A stretch of DNA of 64,000 nt from Burkholderia paludis (lineage in GTDB: Bacteria > Pseudomonadota > Gammaproteobacteria > Burkholderiales > Burkholderiaceae). Made by a program: the position numbers and the translations under genes. Of the stretch, positions 44,963 to 54,612 are shown one piece after another. The notes beneath the pieces are model-generated. The model did not search any database, was not told where the DNA came from, and saw only the letters and a program-made list of their open reading frames with translations. The stretch covers positions 1 to 64,000 of the forward strand of contig NZ_JPGL01000030.1 of NCBI RefSeq assembly GCF_000732615.1. The letters are read 5' to 3'. Within the stretch, counting starts at the first letter, position 1. Every line of letters starts with the position of its first letter.

Positions 44963-46015
44963 CTACCCGGCCCCATCGCCCGTCAACGGCAAAAAACGCG
45001 GCGCCACCCGCGCCCGCACGTTCCCGCTCTCATCAGTTCGATAGATTCCGCGCGCGACGTTGTGCGGATGCGCGACCGCGTCGGCCACGCTCAGCAACGG
45101 CGCGAAACACGCGTCGGTGCCCTCCAGCAACGCACGCCAGTGCGCGGACGGCTGCCGCGCGAACACCTCGGCGAAACGCGCCTTCAGCGCGGGCCAGCGC
45201 GCGCGGTCGTACTGCGACGCCGGATCGACGTCGGTCAGCCCGAGCCGTTCGACCAGCAGCGCGTAGAACGGCGGTTCGAGCGCGCCGATCGTCACGCATT
45301 CGCCGTCCGCGCAGCGATACACGTCGTAGAACGGCGCGTCGTGGAACAGGCTCGGCTGCGCGCCGTCGAGCTGGCCGTTCGCACGCGCCCACAATGCAAG
45401 CGAACCGAGCATCGACACGATGTCGACGATCGCGCCGTCGACCACGCGCCCCGGCCCGCCGCCGCGCACGTCGAACAGCGCGCAGACGATCCCGAACGCG
45501 AGCCCGAGCGCGCCGCCCGCATCGCCGACGACAGTGGGCGGCAACCCCGGCCGGCCGTCGCGCGGCGCGGACAGCGACAGCAGCCCCGTCAGCGCGACGT
45601 AGTTCAGGTCGTGCCCCGCCGCCGCCGCGAGCGGGCCGTGCTGGCCCCAGCCGGTCATCCGCCCGTACACGAGCGCCGGGTTACGGCGCGCGCAGTCGTC
45701 GGGCCCGAGGCCGAGCCGCTCCATCACGCCGGGCCGCAGCCCTTCGACGAGCGCATCGGCCCGTGCGATCAGGTCGAGCGCGGCCTCGCGGCCGGCCGGC
45801 GATTTCAGGTCGAGTTCGACGATCGCCTTGCCTTCGCGCAGCAGATCGCCGTCGCGGGCCCGCAGCGCGTCCGGCGCACTGGTGCGGCCGGACGGACGCG
45901 CGATCAGCGTAACCCGCGCGCCCATCCCGGCGAGCATCCAGCCCGCGAGCGGGCCGGGGCCGAGGCCTTCGAATTCGACGATATGGATGCCGGCAAGCGG
46001 CGTGTCGAGCGGCAT
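44963..46015 (-). CDS. CaiB/BaiF-family CoA transferase or alpha-methylacyl-CoA racemase-like
   Basis: The 350-residue class III CoA-transferase protein opens LAGIHIVEFEGLGPGPLAGWMLAGMGARVTLI. Next come the ELDLKSPAGREAALDLIARADALVEGLRPGVMERLGLGPDDC region and RMTGWGQHGPLAAAAGHDLNY, with a conserved Asp expected for the acyl-enzyme intermediate. Length fits racemase-type members better than the ~400-residue transferases. It probably acts on branched or aromatic acyl-CoA. It lies behind the prp operon terminator, so it has its own transcription. Confidence 0.85.
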   Translation of the reverse strand: MPLDTPLAGIHIVEFEGLGPGPLAGWMLAGMGARVTLIARPSGRTSAPDALRARDGDLLREGKAIVELDLKSPAGREAALDLIARADALVEGLRPGVMERLGLGPDDCARRNPALVYGRMTGWGQHGPLAAAAGHDLNYVALTGLLSLSAPRDGRPGLPPTVVGDAGGALGLAFGIVCALFDVRGGGPGRVVDGAIVDIVSMLGSLALWARANGQLDGAQPSLFHDAPFYDVYRCADGECVTIGALEPPFYALLVERLGLTDVDPASQYDRARWPALKARFAEVFARQPSAHWRALLEGTDACFAPLLSVADAVAHPHNVARGIYRTDESGNVRARVAPRFLPLTGDGAG

Positions 46016-46100
46016 GCGATTCTCCTTTCCGGGCCGGCGCGTCGGTACATGCGCCGGCCCCGTGCCTCGCGCCGCGGATCGTGTCCGTCACGCGCGCCGC

Positions 46101-46142
46101 AAACAAAAAATCCCTGCGCGGCGGAAATCGCCTTGCAGGGAT
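46101..46142 (-). terminator. Terminator of the prp operon
   Basis: On the minus strand ATCCCTGC...GCAGGGAT forms an 8-bp outer stem with an inner GGCG/CGCC stem, followed by TTTTTTGTTTG. It stands about 30 bp after the prpF stop. Confidence 0.85.
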
Positions 46143-46174
46143 CGCGGTGAGCAACGCTCATCCCGGTTCGTGCG

Positions 46175-47365
46175 TCAGAACGCGTCGCCCGGCACGCGCA
46201 CCCAGCCTTCCATCAGCACGCGCGCGCTGCGGCTCATGATCGCCTTCGTGACGACCCACTCGCCGTTCTCGAGCCGCGCTTCCGCACCGACCCGCAGCGT
46301 GCCCGACGGATGCCCGAAACGCACCGCGTTGCGTTCGCCGCCGCCCGCCGCCAGGTTGACGAGCGTGCCGGGGATCGCCGCGGCCGTGCCGATCGCAACC
46401 GCCGCCGTGCCCATCATCGCGTGATGCAGCTTGCCCATCGACATCGCGCGCACCAGCAGGTCGACATCGCCCGCGTTCACGCGCTTGCCGCTCGATGCGA
46501 CGTAATCGGCCGGCTTCGCGACGAACGCGATCTTCGGCGTGTGCTGCCGCGTCGCGATTTCGTCGAGCGTATCGATCAGGCCCATGCGCAGCGCGCCGTG
46601 CGCGCGAATCGTCTCGAACTTCTCGAGCGCCTTCGCATCGCCGTTGATCGCGTCCTGCAGCTCGGTGCCCGTATAGCCGATCGCTTCGGCCTCGACGAAG
46701 ATCGTCGGGATCCCCGCGTTGATCATCGTCGCCTTCAGCGTGCCGACGCCCGGCACCGCGAGATCGTCGACGAGGTTGCCGGTCGGGAACATCGACCCGC
46801 CCGCGCCCTCTTCCTCGGCGGCCGGATCCATGAATTCGAGCTGCACTTCGGCGGCCGGGAACGTGACGCCGTCCAGCTCGAAGTCGCCCGTCTCCTGCAC
46901 CGCGCCGTTCGTGACCGGCACGTGCGCGACGATCGTCTTGCCGATGTTCGCCTGCCAGATCCGCACGATCGCCACGCCGTCACGCGGCACGCGCGCCGGA
47001 TCGACCAGGCCGCCGCTGATCGCGAACGGGCCGACCGCCGCCGACAGGTTCCCGCAGTTGCCGGTCCAGTCGACGAACGCCTTGTCGATCGCGACCTGCC
47101 CGAACAGGTAATCGACGTCGTGGCCGGGCCGCGCGCTCTTCGACACGATCACCGTCTTGCTGGTGGACGACGTCGCGCCGCCCATCCCGTCGATCTGCTT
47201 GCCGTACGGATCGGGGCTGCCGATCACGCGCAGCAGCAGCGCATCGCGCGCGGCGCCCGGCGCCTGCGCGGCGTCGGGCAGATCCTGCAGCCGGAAGAAC
47301 ACGCCCTTGCTGGTGCCGCCGCGGATGTAGGTCGCGGGAACCCTGATTTGAGGAATATGAGCCAT
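46175..47365 (-). CDS. prpF: PrpF, 2-methylaconitate cis-trans isomerase
   Basis: The 396-residue protein is a DapF-like fold PrpF: PATYIRGGTSKGVFFRLQDLP, GGATSSTSKTVIVS, WTGNCGNLSAAVGPFAI with the catalytic-type Cys/Lys region, and MGKLHHAMMGTAAVAIGTAA near the C-terminus. It isomerises 2-methylaconitate so that AcnD and aconitase can complete the methylcitrate dehydration. Length and start (MAHIPQIRVPATY) agree with the family. It is the last gene of prpB-prpC-acnD-prpF, 194 bp after acnD, and is followed by a strong terminator. Confidence 0.95.
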   Translation of the reverse strand: MAHIPQIRVPATYIRGGTSKGVFFRLQDLPDAAQAPGAARDALLLRVIGSPDPYGKQIDGMGGATSSTSKTVIVSKSARPGHDVDYLFGQVAIDKAFVDWTGNCGNLSAAVGPFAISGGLVDPARVPRDGVAIVRIWQANIGKTIVAHVPVTNGAVQETGDFELDGVTFPAAEVQLEFMDPAAEEEGAGGSMFPTGNLVDDLAVPGVGTLKATMINAGIPTIFVEAEAIGYTGTELQDAINGDAKALEKFETIRAHGALRMGLIDTLDEIATRQHTPKIAFVAKPADYVASSGKRVNAGDVDLLVRAMSMGKLHHAMMGTAAVAIGTAAAIPGTLVNLAAGGGERNAVRFGHPSGTLRVGAEARLENGEWVVTKAIMSRSARVLMEGWVRVPGDAF

Positions 47366-47559
47366 GTCCGTTGTATCCCTGATCCGCGGGAAGCCGTGCG
47401 TCCGCCCGGCTTCCCGCCCGATGCCGCGCGCGCCGGAGCGATGCGCGGCAAACCGAATCCGGCCTGCCGCGCGGCCGGCGCTCCTGCGCCGCCGCGACAA
47501 CCGGCCCTTCGTTCGGCGCACCGCCGACGGCGCGCCGAACCGACTTTACCGCCTTCCCG

Positions 47560-50154
47560 TCACGCCGCCTGCGACGATTCCAGGAAGTCCTGCGCGAAAC
47601 GCTGCAGCACGCCGCCCGCTTCGTAGATCGACACTTCCTCGGCCGTATCGAGCCGGCACGTCATCGGCACCTCGACACGCTCGCCGTTCCTGCGGTGAAT
47701 CACGAGCGTCAGGTCGGCGCGCGGCCTGCGCTCGCCGATCACGTCGAAGGTCTCGGTGCCGTCGATGCCGAGCGTCGTCCGGTTGGTGCCGGGCTTGAAC
47801 TCGAGCGGGAGCACGCCCATCCCGATCAGGTTCGTGCGGTGGATCCGCTCGAACCCTTCGGCGGCGATCGCCTCGACGCCCGCGAGCCGCACGCCCTTCG
47901 CCGCCCAGTCGCGCGACGAGCCCTGGCCGTAGTCGGCGCCGGCGACGACGATCAGCGGCTGCTTGCGATTCATGTACGTCTCGATCGCTTCCCACATCCG
48001 CATGACCTTGCCGTCCGGCTCGACGCGCGCGAGCGAGCCCTTCTTCACCGCGCCATCGACCACCGCCATCTCGTTGATCAGCGTCGGGTTCGCGAAGGTC
48101 GCGCGCTGCGCGGTCAGGTGGTCTCCCCGGTGCGTCGCGTACGAGTTGAAGTCTTCTTCCGGCAGGCCCATCTTCGCGAGGTACTCGCCGGCCGCGCTGT
48201 CCAGCAGGATCGCGTTCGACGGCGACAGGTGGTCGGTCGTGATGTTGTCGCCGAGCACCGCGAGCGGGCGCATGCCCTGCAGCGTGCGCTCGCCGGCCAG
48301 CGCGCCTTCCCAGTACGGCGGGCGGCGGATGTAGGTGCTCTGCGCGCGCCAGTCGTACAGCGGCGCCGCGCGCTCGCCCGCGTCGGCGCTGCGCGCGAAC
48401 ATCGGCTCGTAGACCTTGCGGAACTGCTCGGGCTTCACGCTCGACGCAACGATCGCATCGATCTCCTCGTCGGTCGGCCAGATATCCTTCAGCGTGACGG
48501 GCTTGCCGTCCGGGTCGTGGCCGAGCACGTCCTTCTCGATGTCGAAGCGGATCGTGCCGGCGATCGCGTATGCGACGACCAGCGGCGGCGATGCGAGGAA
48601 CGCCTGCTTCGCATACGGGTGGATGCGGCCGTCGAAGTTGCGGTTGCCGGACAGCACGGCCGTCGCGTACAGGTCGCGGTCGACGATCTCCTGCTGGATC
48701 TTCGGGTCGAGCGCGCCCGACATGCCGTTGCAGGTCGTGCACGCGAACGCGACGATGCCGAAGCCGAGCTTCTCGAGCTCGGGCAGCAGGTTCGCTTCTT
48801 CCAGGTACAGCTCGACCGCCTTCGAGCCAGGCGCGAGCGAACTCTTCACCCACGGCTTGCGCGTGAGGCCGCGCGCGTTCGCGTTGCGCGCGAGCAAGGC
48901 GGCGGCGATCACGTTGCGCGGGTTGCTGGTGTTCGTGCAGCTCGTGATCGCGGCGATGATCACCGCGCCGTCGGGCATCTCGCCCGCCTTCTCTTCCCAC
49001 TGGCCGGCGATCCCGCGCGCGGCGAGATCGGACGTCGGCAGCCGCTTGTGCGGGTTCGACGGGCCGGCCATGTTGCGCACGACGCTCGACAGGTCGAACG
49101 TCAGCGTGCGCTCGTACTGCGCATTGGCGAGCGTGTCGGCCCACAGGCCCGCCGCCTTCGCGTAGGTCTCGACGAGCTTCACCTGCTCGTCGCTGCGGCC
49201 GGTGAGACGCAGGTAGTCGGTCGTCTGGCCGTCGATGAAGAACATCGCCGCCGTCGCGCCGTATTCGGGCGCCATGTTCGAGATCGTCGCGCGATCGCCG
49301 AGCGTGAGGCTCGCCGCGCCGGCGCCGCGGAATTCGAGATAGGCGCCGACCACCTTTTCCTTGCGCAGGAATTCGGTCAGCGCGAGCACGACGTCAGTCG
49401 CGGTGATGCCGGGCTGGCGCTTGCCGGTCAGCTCGACGCCGACGATGTCCGGCAGGCGCATCCACGACGCGCGGCCGAGCATCACGTTCTCCGCCTCGAG
49501 CCCGCCGACGCCGATCGCGATCACGCCGAGCGCGTCGACGTGCGGCGTGTGGCTGTCGGTGCCGACGCAGGTGTCCGGATACGCGACGCCGTCGTGCGCC
49601 TGGATCACCGGCGACATCTTCTCGAGGTTGATCTGGTGCATGATGCCGTTGCCCGGCGGGATCACGTCGACGTTCTCGAACGCCTTCTTCGTCCACTCGA
49701 TGAAGTGGAAGCGATCCTCGTTGCGGCGATCCTCGATCGCGCGGTTCTTCGCGAACGCGTCCGGATCGAAGCCGCCGCATTCGACGGCGAGCGAGTGGTC
49801 GACGATCAGTTGCACCGGCACGACCGGGTTCACCTTCGCCGGGTCGCCGCCGGCGTCGGCGATCGCGTCGCGCAGGCCTGCGAGATCGACGAGCGCCGTC
49901 TGGCCGAGGATGTCGTGGCACACGACGCGCGCCGGGAACCACGGGAAATCGCGCTCACGCTTGCGCTCGACGATCTGCTTCAGCGAATCGGCAAGGATCG
50001 CCGGATCGCAGCGGCGCACGAGGTTTTCGGCGAGCACGCGCGACGTGTACGGCAGCGTGTCGTAGGCGCCGGGCGCGATCGCGTCGACCGCGGCGCGCGC
50101 GTCGAAATAGTCCAGCGACGTGCCGGGCAGGGGTTTGCGGTTGGCGGTATTCAT
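47560..50154 (-). CDS. acnD: AcnD, Fe/S-dependent 2-methylcitrate dehydratase
   Basis: The 864-residue aconitase-family protein dehydrates 2-methylcitrate to 2-methylaconitate. It contains DTCVGTDSHTPHVDALGV, ITSCTNTSNPRNV and FACTTCNGMSGALDP (the 4Fe-4S cysteines), and GADYGQGSSRDWAAKG in the swivel domain. It replaces the cofactor-free PrpD and always works with PrpF, which follows. I start it at MNTANRKPLPGTSLDYFD, normal for the family. No PrpD gene is present in this window. Confidence 0.95.
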   Translation of the reverse strand: MNTANRKPLPGTSLDYFDARAAVDAIAPGAYDTLPYTSRVLAENLVRRCDPAILADSLKQIVERKRERDFPWFPARVVCHDILGQTALVDLAGLRDAIADAGGDPAKVNPVVPVQLIVDHSLAVECGGFDPDAFAKNRAIEDRRNEDRFHFIEWTKKAFENVDVIPPGNGIMHQINLEKMSPVIQAHDGVAYPDTCVGTDSHTPHVDALGVIAIGVGGLEAENVMLGRASWMRLPDIVGVELTGKRQPGITATDVVLALTEFLRKEKVVGAYLEFRGAGAASLTLGDRATISNMAPEYGATAAMFFIDGQTTDYLRLTGRSDEQVKLVETYAKAAGLWADTLANAQYERTLTFDLSSVVRNMAGPSNPHKRLPTSDLAARGIAGQWEEKAGEMPDGAVIIAAITSCTNTSNPRNVIAAALLARNANARGLTRKPWVKSSLAPGSKAVELYLEEANLLPELEKLGFGIVAFACTTCNGMSGALDPKIQQEIVDRDLYATAVLSGNRNFDGRIHPYAKQAFLASPPLVVAYAIAGTIRFDIEKDVLGHDPDGKPVTLKDIWPTDEEIDAIVASSVKPEQFRKVYEPMFARSADAGERAAPLYDWRAQSTYIRRPPYWEGALAGERTLQGMRPLAVLGDNITTDHLSPSNAILLDSAAGEYLAKMGLPEEDFNSYATHRGDHLTAQRATFANPTLINEMAVVDGAVKKGSLARVEPDGKVMRMWEAIETYMNRKQPLIVVAGADYGQGSSRDWAAKGVRLAGVEAIAAEGFERIHRTNLIGMGVLPLEFKPGTNRTTLGIDGTETFDVIGERRPRADLTLVIHRRNGERVEVPMTCRLDTAEEVSIYEAGGVLQRFAQDFLESSQAA

Positions 50155-50232
50155 GATGTGGGGAACTCGGGTATGGCGTCCGGCGCACGCCGGCCCCCCG
50201 TCATGCGGGCAGCCGGCGTGCACGGTTGGCGA

Positions 50233-51405
50233 TCAGCGCTTCTCGATCGGCACGAACTGCAGGTCTTCCGGACCGGTGTAGTTCGCGCTCGGGCGGATGA
50301 TCTTGTTGTCGATGCGCTGCTCGATGATGTGCGCGCTCCAGCCGGACGTGCGCGAGATCACGAACAGCGGCGTGAACATCGCGGTCGGCACGCCCATCAT
50401 GTGATACGACACCGCGCTGAACCAGTCGAGGTTCGGGAACATCTTCTTCGCTTCCCACATCACCGATTCGAGGCGCTCGGCGATGTTGTACAGCTTCAGG
50501 TCGCCCGCTTCCTTCGACAGCTTGTGCGCGACGCCCTTGATCACCTTGTTGCGCGGATCGGAGATCGTGTAGACCGGGTGGCCGAAGCCGATCACGACTT
50601 CCTTGTTTTCGACGCGGCGGCGGATATCGGCTTCGGCGTCGTCCGGCGAGCTGTAGCGGCTCTGGATTTCATACGCGACTTCGTTCGCACCGCCGTGCTT
50701 CGGCCCGCGCAGCGCGCCGATCGCGCCGGTGATCGCCGAGTAGATGTCCGAGCCCGTGCCCGCGATCACGCGGCCGGTGAACGTCGACGCGTTGAATTCG
50801 TGCTCCGCGTACAGGATCAGCGACGTGTGCATCGCCTCGACCCACGACTTCGACGGCGTCTTGCCGTGCAGCAGGTGCAGGAAGTGGCCGCCGATCGAGT
50901 CGTCGTCGGTTTCCGTCTCGATGCGCTTGCCGTTGTGCGAGAAGTGATACCAGTACAGCAGCATCGAGCCGAGCGATGCCATCAGGCGGTCGGCGATGTC
51001 GCGCGCGCCCGGCAGGTTGTGGTCGTCCTTCTCCGGCAGCACGGTGCCGAGCACCGACACGCCGGTGCGCATCACGTCCATCGGGTGCGCGGACGCCGGG
51101 ATTTGCTCGAGCGCCGCCTTCAGCGCGTTCGGCAGGCCGCGCAGCGCGCGCAGCTTGGTCTTGTACGCGGCCAGTTCGGTCAGGTTCGGCAGCGTGCCGT
51201 GCACGAGCAGGTGCGCGATTTCCTCGAATTCGCACGATTCGGCGACGTCGAGAATGTCGTAGCCGCGATAGTGCAGGTCGTTGCCGGTCTTGCCGACCGT
51301 GCACAGCGCCGTATTGCCGGCCGTCACGCCCGACAGCGCCACCGACTTCTTCGGCTTGAATGCGCCTGCGGCGGCCGGTGCTGCTGCGTCTTTCGTCTCG
51401 CTCAT
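50233..51405 (-). CDS. prpC: PrpC, 2-methylcitrate synthase
   Basis: The 390-residue citrate-synthase fold enzyme condenses propionyl-CoA with oxaloacetate. Typical segments are LSGVTAGNTALCTVG, LHYRGYDILDVAE, LLYWYHFSHNGKRIET, LYAEHEFNASTFTGRVIAGT with a catalytic His, GALRGPKHGGANE, GFGHPVYTISDPRN and a C-terminal FVISRTSGWSAHIIEQR. The ATG at 51405 (MSETKD) has GGAG before it; the TTG at 51420 is unlikely. It lies between prpB and acnD on one operon. Confidence 0.95.
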   Translation of the reverse strand: MSETKDAAAPAAAGAFKPKKSVALSGVTAGNTALCTVGKTGNDLHYRGYDILDVAESCEFEEIAHLLVHGTLPNLTELAAYKTKLRALRGLPNALKAALEQIPASAHPMDVMRTGVSVLGTVLPEKDDHNLPGARDIADRLMASLGSMLLYWYHFSHNGKRIETETDDDSIGGHFLHLLHGKTPSKSWVEAMHTSLILYAEHEFNASTFTGRVIAGTGSDIYSAITGAIGALRGPKHGGANEVAYEIQSRYSSPDDAEADIRRRVENKEVVIGFGHPVYTISDPRNKVIKGVAHKLSKEAGDLKLYNIAERLESVMWEAKKMFPNLDWFSAVSYHMMGVPTAMFTPLFVISRTSGWSAHIIEQRIDNKIIRPSANYTGPEDLQFVPIEKR

Positions 51406-51519
51406 GTTTCCGTTCTCCAATGTGTATCGGGGGTATCAGCGGTCGTTCCAACCGGCGCCGCGGCGCCGGGCCCAACCGATGCAAAGCGTTCCGGAATCGT
51501 GTCCCGGCGCGCGGGCGCG

Positions 51520-52413
51520 TTACTTCTTGCCCTGCGCGAACAGCTCGTCGAGCTTGCGCTCGTATTCGTGATAGCCGAGGAAGTCGTACAGCTCGGCGCG
51601 CGTCTGCATCGTCGGCACGGCCGCCTTCTGCGTGCCGTCGCGGCGCAGCGTTTCGTAGAAATTCAGCGCGGCCTTGTTCATCGCGCGATATGCGCCGCAG
51701 CAATACAGCGCGATATCGACGTTCGCCTCGCGCAGTTCGTCGAGCGTGAACAGCGGCGTCGAGCCGAACTCGGTCAGGTTCGCGAGGATCGGCACCTTCA
51801 CGGCCGCCTTGAAGCGGCGATAGTCGTCGAGCGTCTTCATCGCTTCCGGGAAGATCATGTCCGCGCCGGCCTCGACATAGGCCACCGCGCGCTCGATCGC
51901 CGAATCGATCCCCTCGGCGGCGGCGGCATCGGTGCGCGCCATGATCACGAACTGGTCGTCGGTACGCGCATCGACCGCCGCCTTCACGCGGTCGACCATT
52001 TCCTCGGTCGGCACGACTTCCTTGCCCGGACGGTGGCCGCAGCGCTTCTGGCCGACCTGGTCCTCCAGGTGCACGGCCGCGACGCCGGCCTTGATGAACG
52101 AGCGCACCGTGCGCGCGATGTTGAACGCGCCGCCCCAGCCCGTATCGATGTCGACCAGCAGCGGCAGGTCGGTCGCGTTGGTGATCCGGTTCGCGTCGAT
52201 CAGCACGTCTTCCATCGTGCTGATGCCGAGATCGGGGATCCCGAGCGAGTTCGCGGCGACGCCGCCGCCCGACAGGTACACGGCCTTGAAGCCGACGGCC
52301 TGCGCCATCTTGGCCGCGTACGCGGTGATCGCGCCGACCACCTGCAGCGGCTGTTCCGCCGCGACTGCCGCGCGGAATTTCGCGCCGGCGCTCTGAAGAT
52401 GCGTATTGCTCAT
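51520..52413 (-). CDS. prpB: PrpB, 2-methylisocitrate lyase
   Basis: The 297-residue isocitrate-lyase-superfamily enzyme splits 2-methylisocitrate to pyruvate and succinate. It shows ITAYAAKMAQAVGFKAVYLSGGGVAANSLG, DIDTGWGG, HLEDQVGQKRCGHRPGKE with the catalytic KRCGH, and IMARTDA. The start MSNTHLQSAGAKF has AGGAGG seven bases upstream. It is the first gene of the operon, 20-30 bp behind a sigma-54-type promoter. Confidence 0.95.
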   Translation of the reverse strand: MSNTHLQSAGAKFRAAVAAEQPLQVVGAITAYAAKMAQAVGFKAVYLSGGGVAANSLGIPDLGISTMEDVLIDANRITNATDLPLLVDIDTGWGGAFNIARTVRSFIKAGVAAVHLEDQVGQKRCGHRPGKEVVPTEEMVDRVKAAVDARTDDQFVIMARTDAAAAEGIDSAIERAVAYVEAGADMIFPEAMKTLDDYRRFKAAVKVPILANLTEFGSTPLFTLDELREANVDIALYCCGAYRAMNKAALNFYETLRRDGTQKAAVPTMQTRAELYDFLGYHEYERKLDELFAQGKK

Positions 52414-52443
52414 GAACGGCCTCCTGATGGAATGCCCGATAAC

Positions 52444-52459
52444 AGCAAGGACCGGGCCA
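52444..52459 (-). promoter_or_regulatory. Sigma-54 promoter of the prp operon
   Basis: The minus strand reads TGGCCCG-GTCC-TTGC, matching TGGCACG-N4-TTGC with one mismatch and the exact GG-GC spacing. The expected transcript start lies near 52433, about 20 bases before the prpB ATG. PrpR is a sigma-54 activator, so the promoter fits its partner. Confidence 0.75.
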
Positions 52460-52523
52460 GCTCGCTGAACTCCGCTAACCCACTGATTCTTAAGCAACCG
52501 GCACGGGCGACGTTGCGCCCGGA

Positions 52524-52560
52524 GATTTCAAATCGGCAATCTCATGTTTCAAAAATGAAA
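52524..52560. promoter_or_regulatory. Palindromes between prpB and prpR, likely PrpR sites
   Basis: GATTTCAAATC (52524-52534) and TTTCA-AAAA-TGAAA (52547-52560) are perfect inverted repeats sharing the half-site TTTCA. They lie upstream of the sigma-54 promoter and just before prpR, a position fitting activator binding sites and autoregulation. Confidence 0.6.
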
Positions 52561-52583
52561 TCGCACGCGCATAATCCACCGTC

Positions 52584-54566
52584 ATGGACCTCTCCTCGAC
52601 CAAGCCCGTCGGCCCGGCCGATCGCGCGGTGCGCCCGCGCATCTGGGCGATGGGTATCAGCCGCCTGCGCGATCTCTTTCGCGAGATCGCCGGCGAATTC
52701 GACGAACGCGCCGACGTGCGCATCGTCACGCGCGCCTATGAGGATGCGCTCAGCGCGATCGCCGAGGCCGGCACCGCGCGGCCCGACGTGATCGTCGCGG
52801 CCGGCTCGAACGGCGGCTTCCTGAAAACGCGCGCGCAAGTGCCGGTGGTGGTGGTGTCGCCCACCGGCTTCGACGTGATGCAGGCGCTCGCGCGCGCGCG
52901 GCGCGACGCATCGCGGATCGCGCTCGTCAGCGCCGGGGAAACGCCGCCCGAAGTGCGCCGCTTCGTCGCCGCATACGGCCTCGACGTGCAGTTTGCGTCA
53001 TATCAGTCCGCGCAGGAAGCGGAAGCCTGCGTGCACGACCTGCACGACCGCGGCATCGAGACGATCGTCGGCCCCGGCCTCGTCACCGATCTCGCGGCCA
53101 GCGCCGGCATGGGCGCGGTGTTCCTGTATTCGCACGCATCGGTACGCAAGGCCGTCGATACGGCGCTCGAAGTCGCCTATGCGACGCACGCCGAGGCGTT
53201 CCGCCGCCAGCGGCTCGACAACCTGCTGCAGCACCTGCGCGACGGCGTGGTCGCGCTCGACGCGCGCGGCCGCGTCGAGGCGATCAACGAGCGGCTCGCG
53301 TCGGCGCTCGGGGTCGAACCCGCGGCGGCCGTCGGCCGCGCGCTCGTCGACCTGCGCCCGGAGTTGCGCACGCTGCGCGGCGAGGACGGCGATGCGCTCG
53401 CGACCGTGCGCGGCGTGCGCTACGTCGTGCATCGCGGGCCGCTCGTCGATCGCGGCGTCACGTCGGGCAGCGTGCTGACGTTCCAGGAATCTCGCGCGGT
53501 CGAACGGCTCGACCGCGCATTGCGTTCGCAGCCGACCACGCAGCAGTTCGCCGCGCGCTACGCGCTCGACGACGTGATCGGCGCCTCCGCGCCGATGGCG
53601 CGCGTGCGCGATCTCGTGCGCCGCTATGCGAAATCGGACGCGACCGTCCTGGTGCTCGGCGAAAGCGGCACCGGCAAGGAAATGATCGCGCAAAGCCTGC
53701 ACGCGCTGTCCGCGCGGCGCGGCTACCCGTTCGTCGCGGTCAACTGCGGCGCGTTTCCGGAAGCGCTGCTCGAAAGCGAGCTGTTCGGCTATGAAGAAGG
53801 CGCGTTCACCGGCGCGCGGCGCGGCGGCAAGACCGGCCTGTTCGAGGCCGCGCACCGCGGCACGCTGTTTCTCGACGAGATCGGCGAGATGCCGCCGTCG
53901 CTGCAGAGCCGGCTGTTGCGCGTGCTGCAGGAGCGCGAGGTGATCCGTCTCGGCTCGACCGAGCCGATCCGCATCGACGTGCGCGTGGTCGCCGCGACGC
54001 ACCGTCCGCTGCTCGCGGCCGTCGAGGCCGGCACGTTCCGCGCGGATCTCTATTACCGGCTCAACATCCTGAACGTCGGCCTGCCGCCGCTGCGCGAGCG
54101 CGCGGCCGACATCCCGGCGCTCGCGGCCACGCTGCTCGTGCAGGCCGCGCGGCGCGAACCCCGCCTGGCCGACCGCCTGCGCGACGCCGGCGACGCCGCG
54201 CGCGTGCTCGGCGCGACCCAGGCAACGCTGGCACGCTACCGGTGGCCCGGCAACGTGCGCGAACTGCAGAACGTGATCGAACGGATCGCGGTGGAACTGG
54301 CCGAGGAAGCCGACGAAGGCGATCCCGCCGGCGCATGCGGCACGCTCGATCCCGACGCGCTGCGGGCGATCGCGCCCGAGCTGTTCGTCGCGCCGCCCGA
54401 CACGGCCGACGCCGACGACGCGCAGACGCTGCACGCGCGCCGCCGCCGTGCGGAAGCGGACGAAATCCGCGCGGCACTCGACGCGTGCGGCGGCGACCGC
54501 GACCGCGCATGCGCGATGCTCGGCATCAGCAAGACGACGCTGTGGCGGAAGCTGTCGGCGAAATAG
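52584..54566 (+). CDS. prpR: PrpR, sigma-54-dependent activator of propionate catabolism
   Basis: The 660-residue regulator has the PrpR N-terminal ligand domain (residues ~15-190, including PVVVVSPTGFDVMQAL) and a PAS domain (~200-310). The AAA+ sigma-54 interaction domain (~325-560) has GESGTGKEMIAQ (Walker A), the GAFTGARRGGKTGLFE loop, GTLFLDEIGEMP (Walker B) and an RLGSTEPIRIDVRVVAAT segment. A Fis-type HTH at the C-terminus reads CAMLGISKTTLWRKL. It activates prpBC-acnD-prpF in response to 2-methylcitrate, by family knowledge. It is divergent from prpB with a 170-bp regulatory gap. Confidence 0.95.
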   Translation: MDLSSTKPVGPADRAVRPRIWAMGISRLRDLFREIAGEFDERADVRIVTRAYEDALSAIAEAGTARPDVIVAAGSNGGFLKTRAQVPVVVVSPTGFDVMQALARARRDASRIALVSAGETPPEVRRFVAAYGLDVQFASYQSAQEAEACVHDLHDRGIETIVGPGLVTDLAASAGMGAVFLYSHASVRKAVDTALEVAYATHAEAFRRQRLDNLLQHLRDGVVALDARGRVEAINERLASALGVEPAAAVGRALVDLRPELRTLRGEDGDALATVRGVRYVVHRGPLVDRGVTSGSVLTFQESRAVERLDRALRSQPTTQQFAARYALDDVIGASAPMARVRDLVRRYAKSDATVLVLGESGTGKEMIAQSLHALSARRGYPFVAVNCGAFPEALLESELFGYEEGAFTGARRGGKTGLFEAAHRGTLFLDEIGEMPPSLQSRLLRVLQEREVIRLGSTEPIRIDVRVVAATHRPLLAAVEAGTFRADLYYRLNILNVGLPPLRERAADIPALAATLLVQAARREPRLADRLRDAGDAARVLGATQATLARYRWPGNVRELQNVIERIAVELAEEADEGDPAGACGTLDPDALRAIAPELFVAPPDTADADDAQTLHARRRRAEADEIRAALDACGGDRDRACAMLGISKTTLWRKLSAK

Positions 54567-54612
54567 GCTCGCCCGGATTCGACGCGCCGCCGCGCGCGCC
54601 CGAACACGCTCG

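Noticed and set aside
52506..52519. Possible sigma-54 site on the plus strand for prpR (GGCACG followed by TTGC)
   Set aside because: The spacing between the two boxes is three bases too long for sigma-54 recognition.
47695..52791. 1698-codon open frame antisense to acnD, prpC and prpB
   Set aside because: It is the mirror of GC-rich third-position codon bias in well-supported genes. It is Arg/Ala/Val-rich and has no domain.
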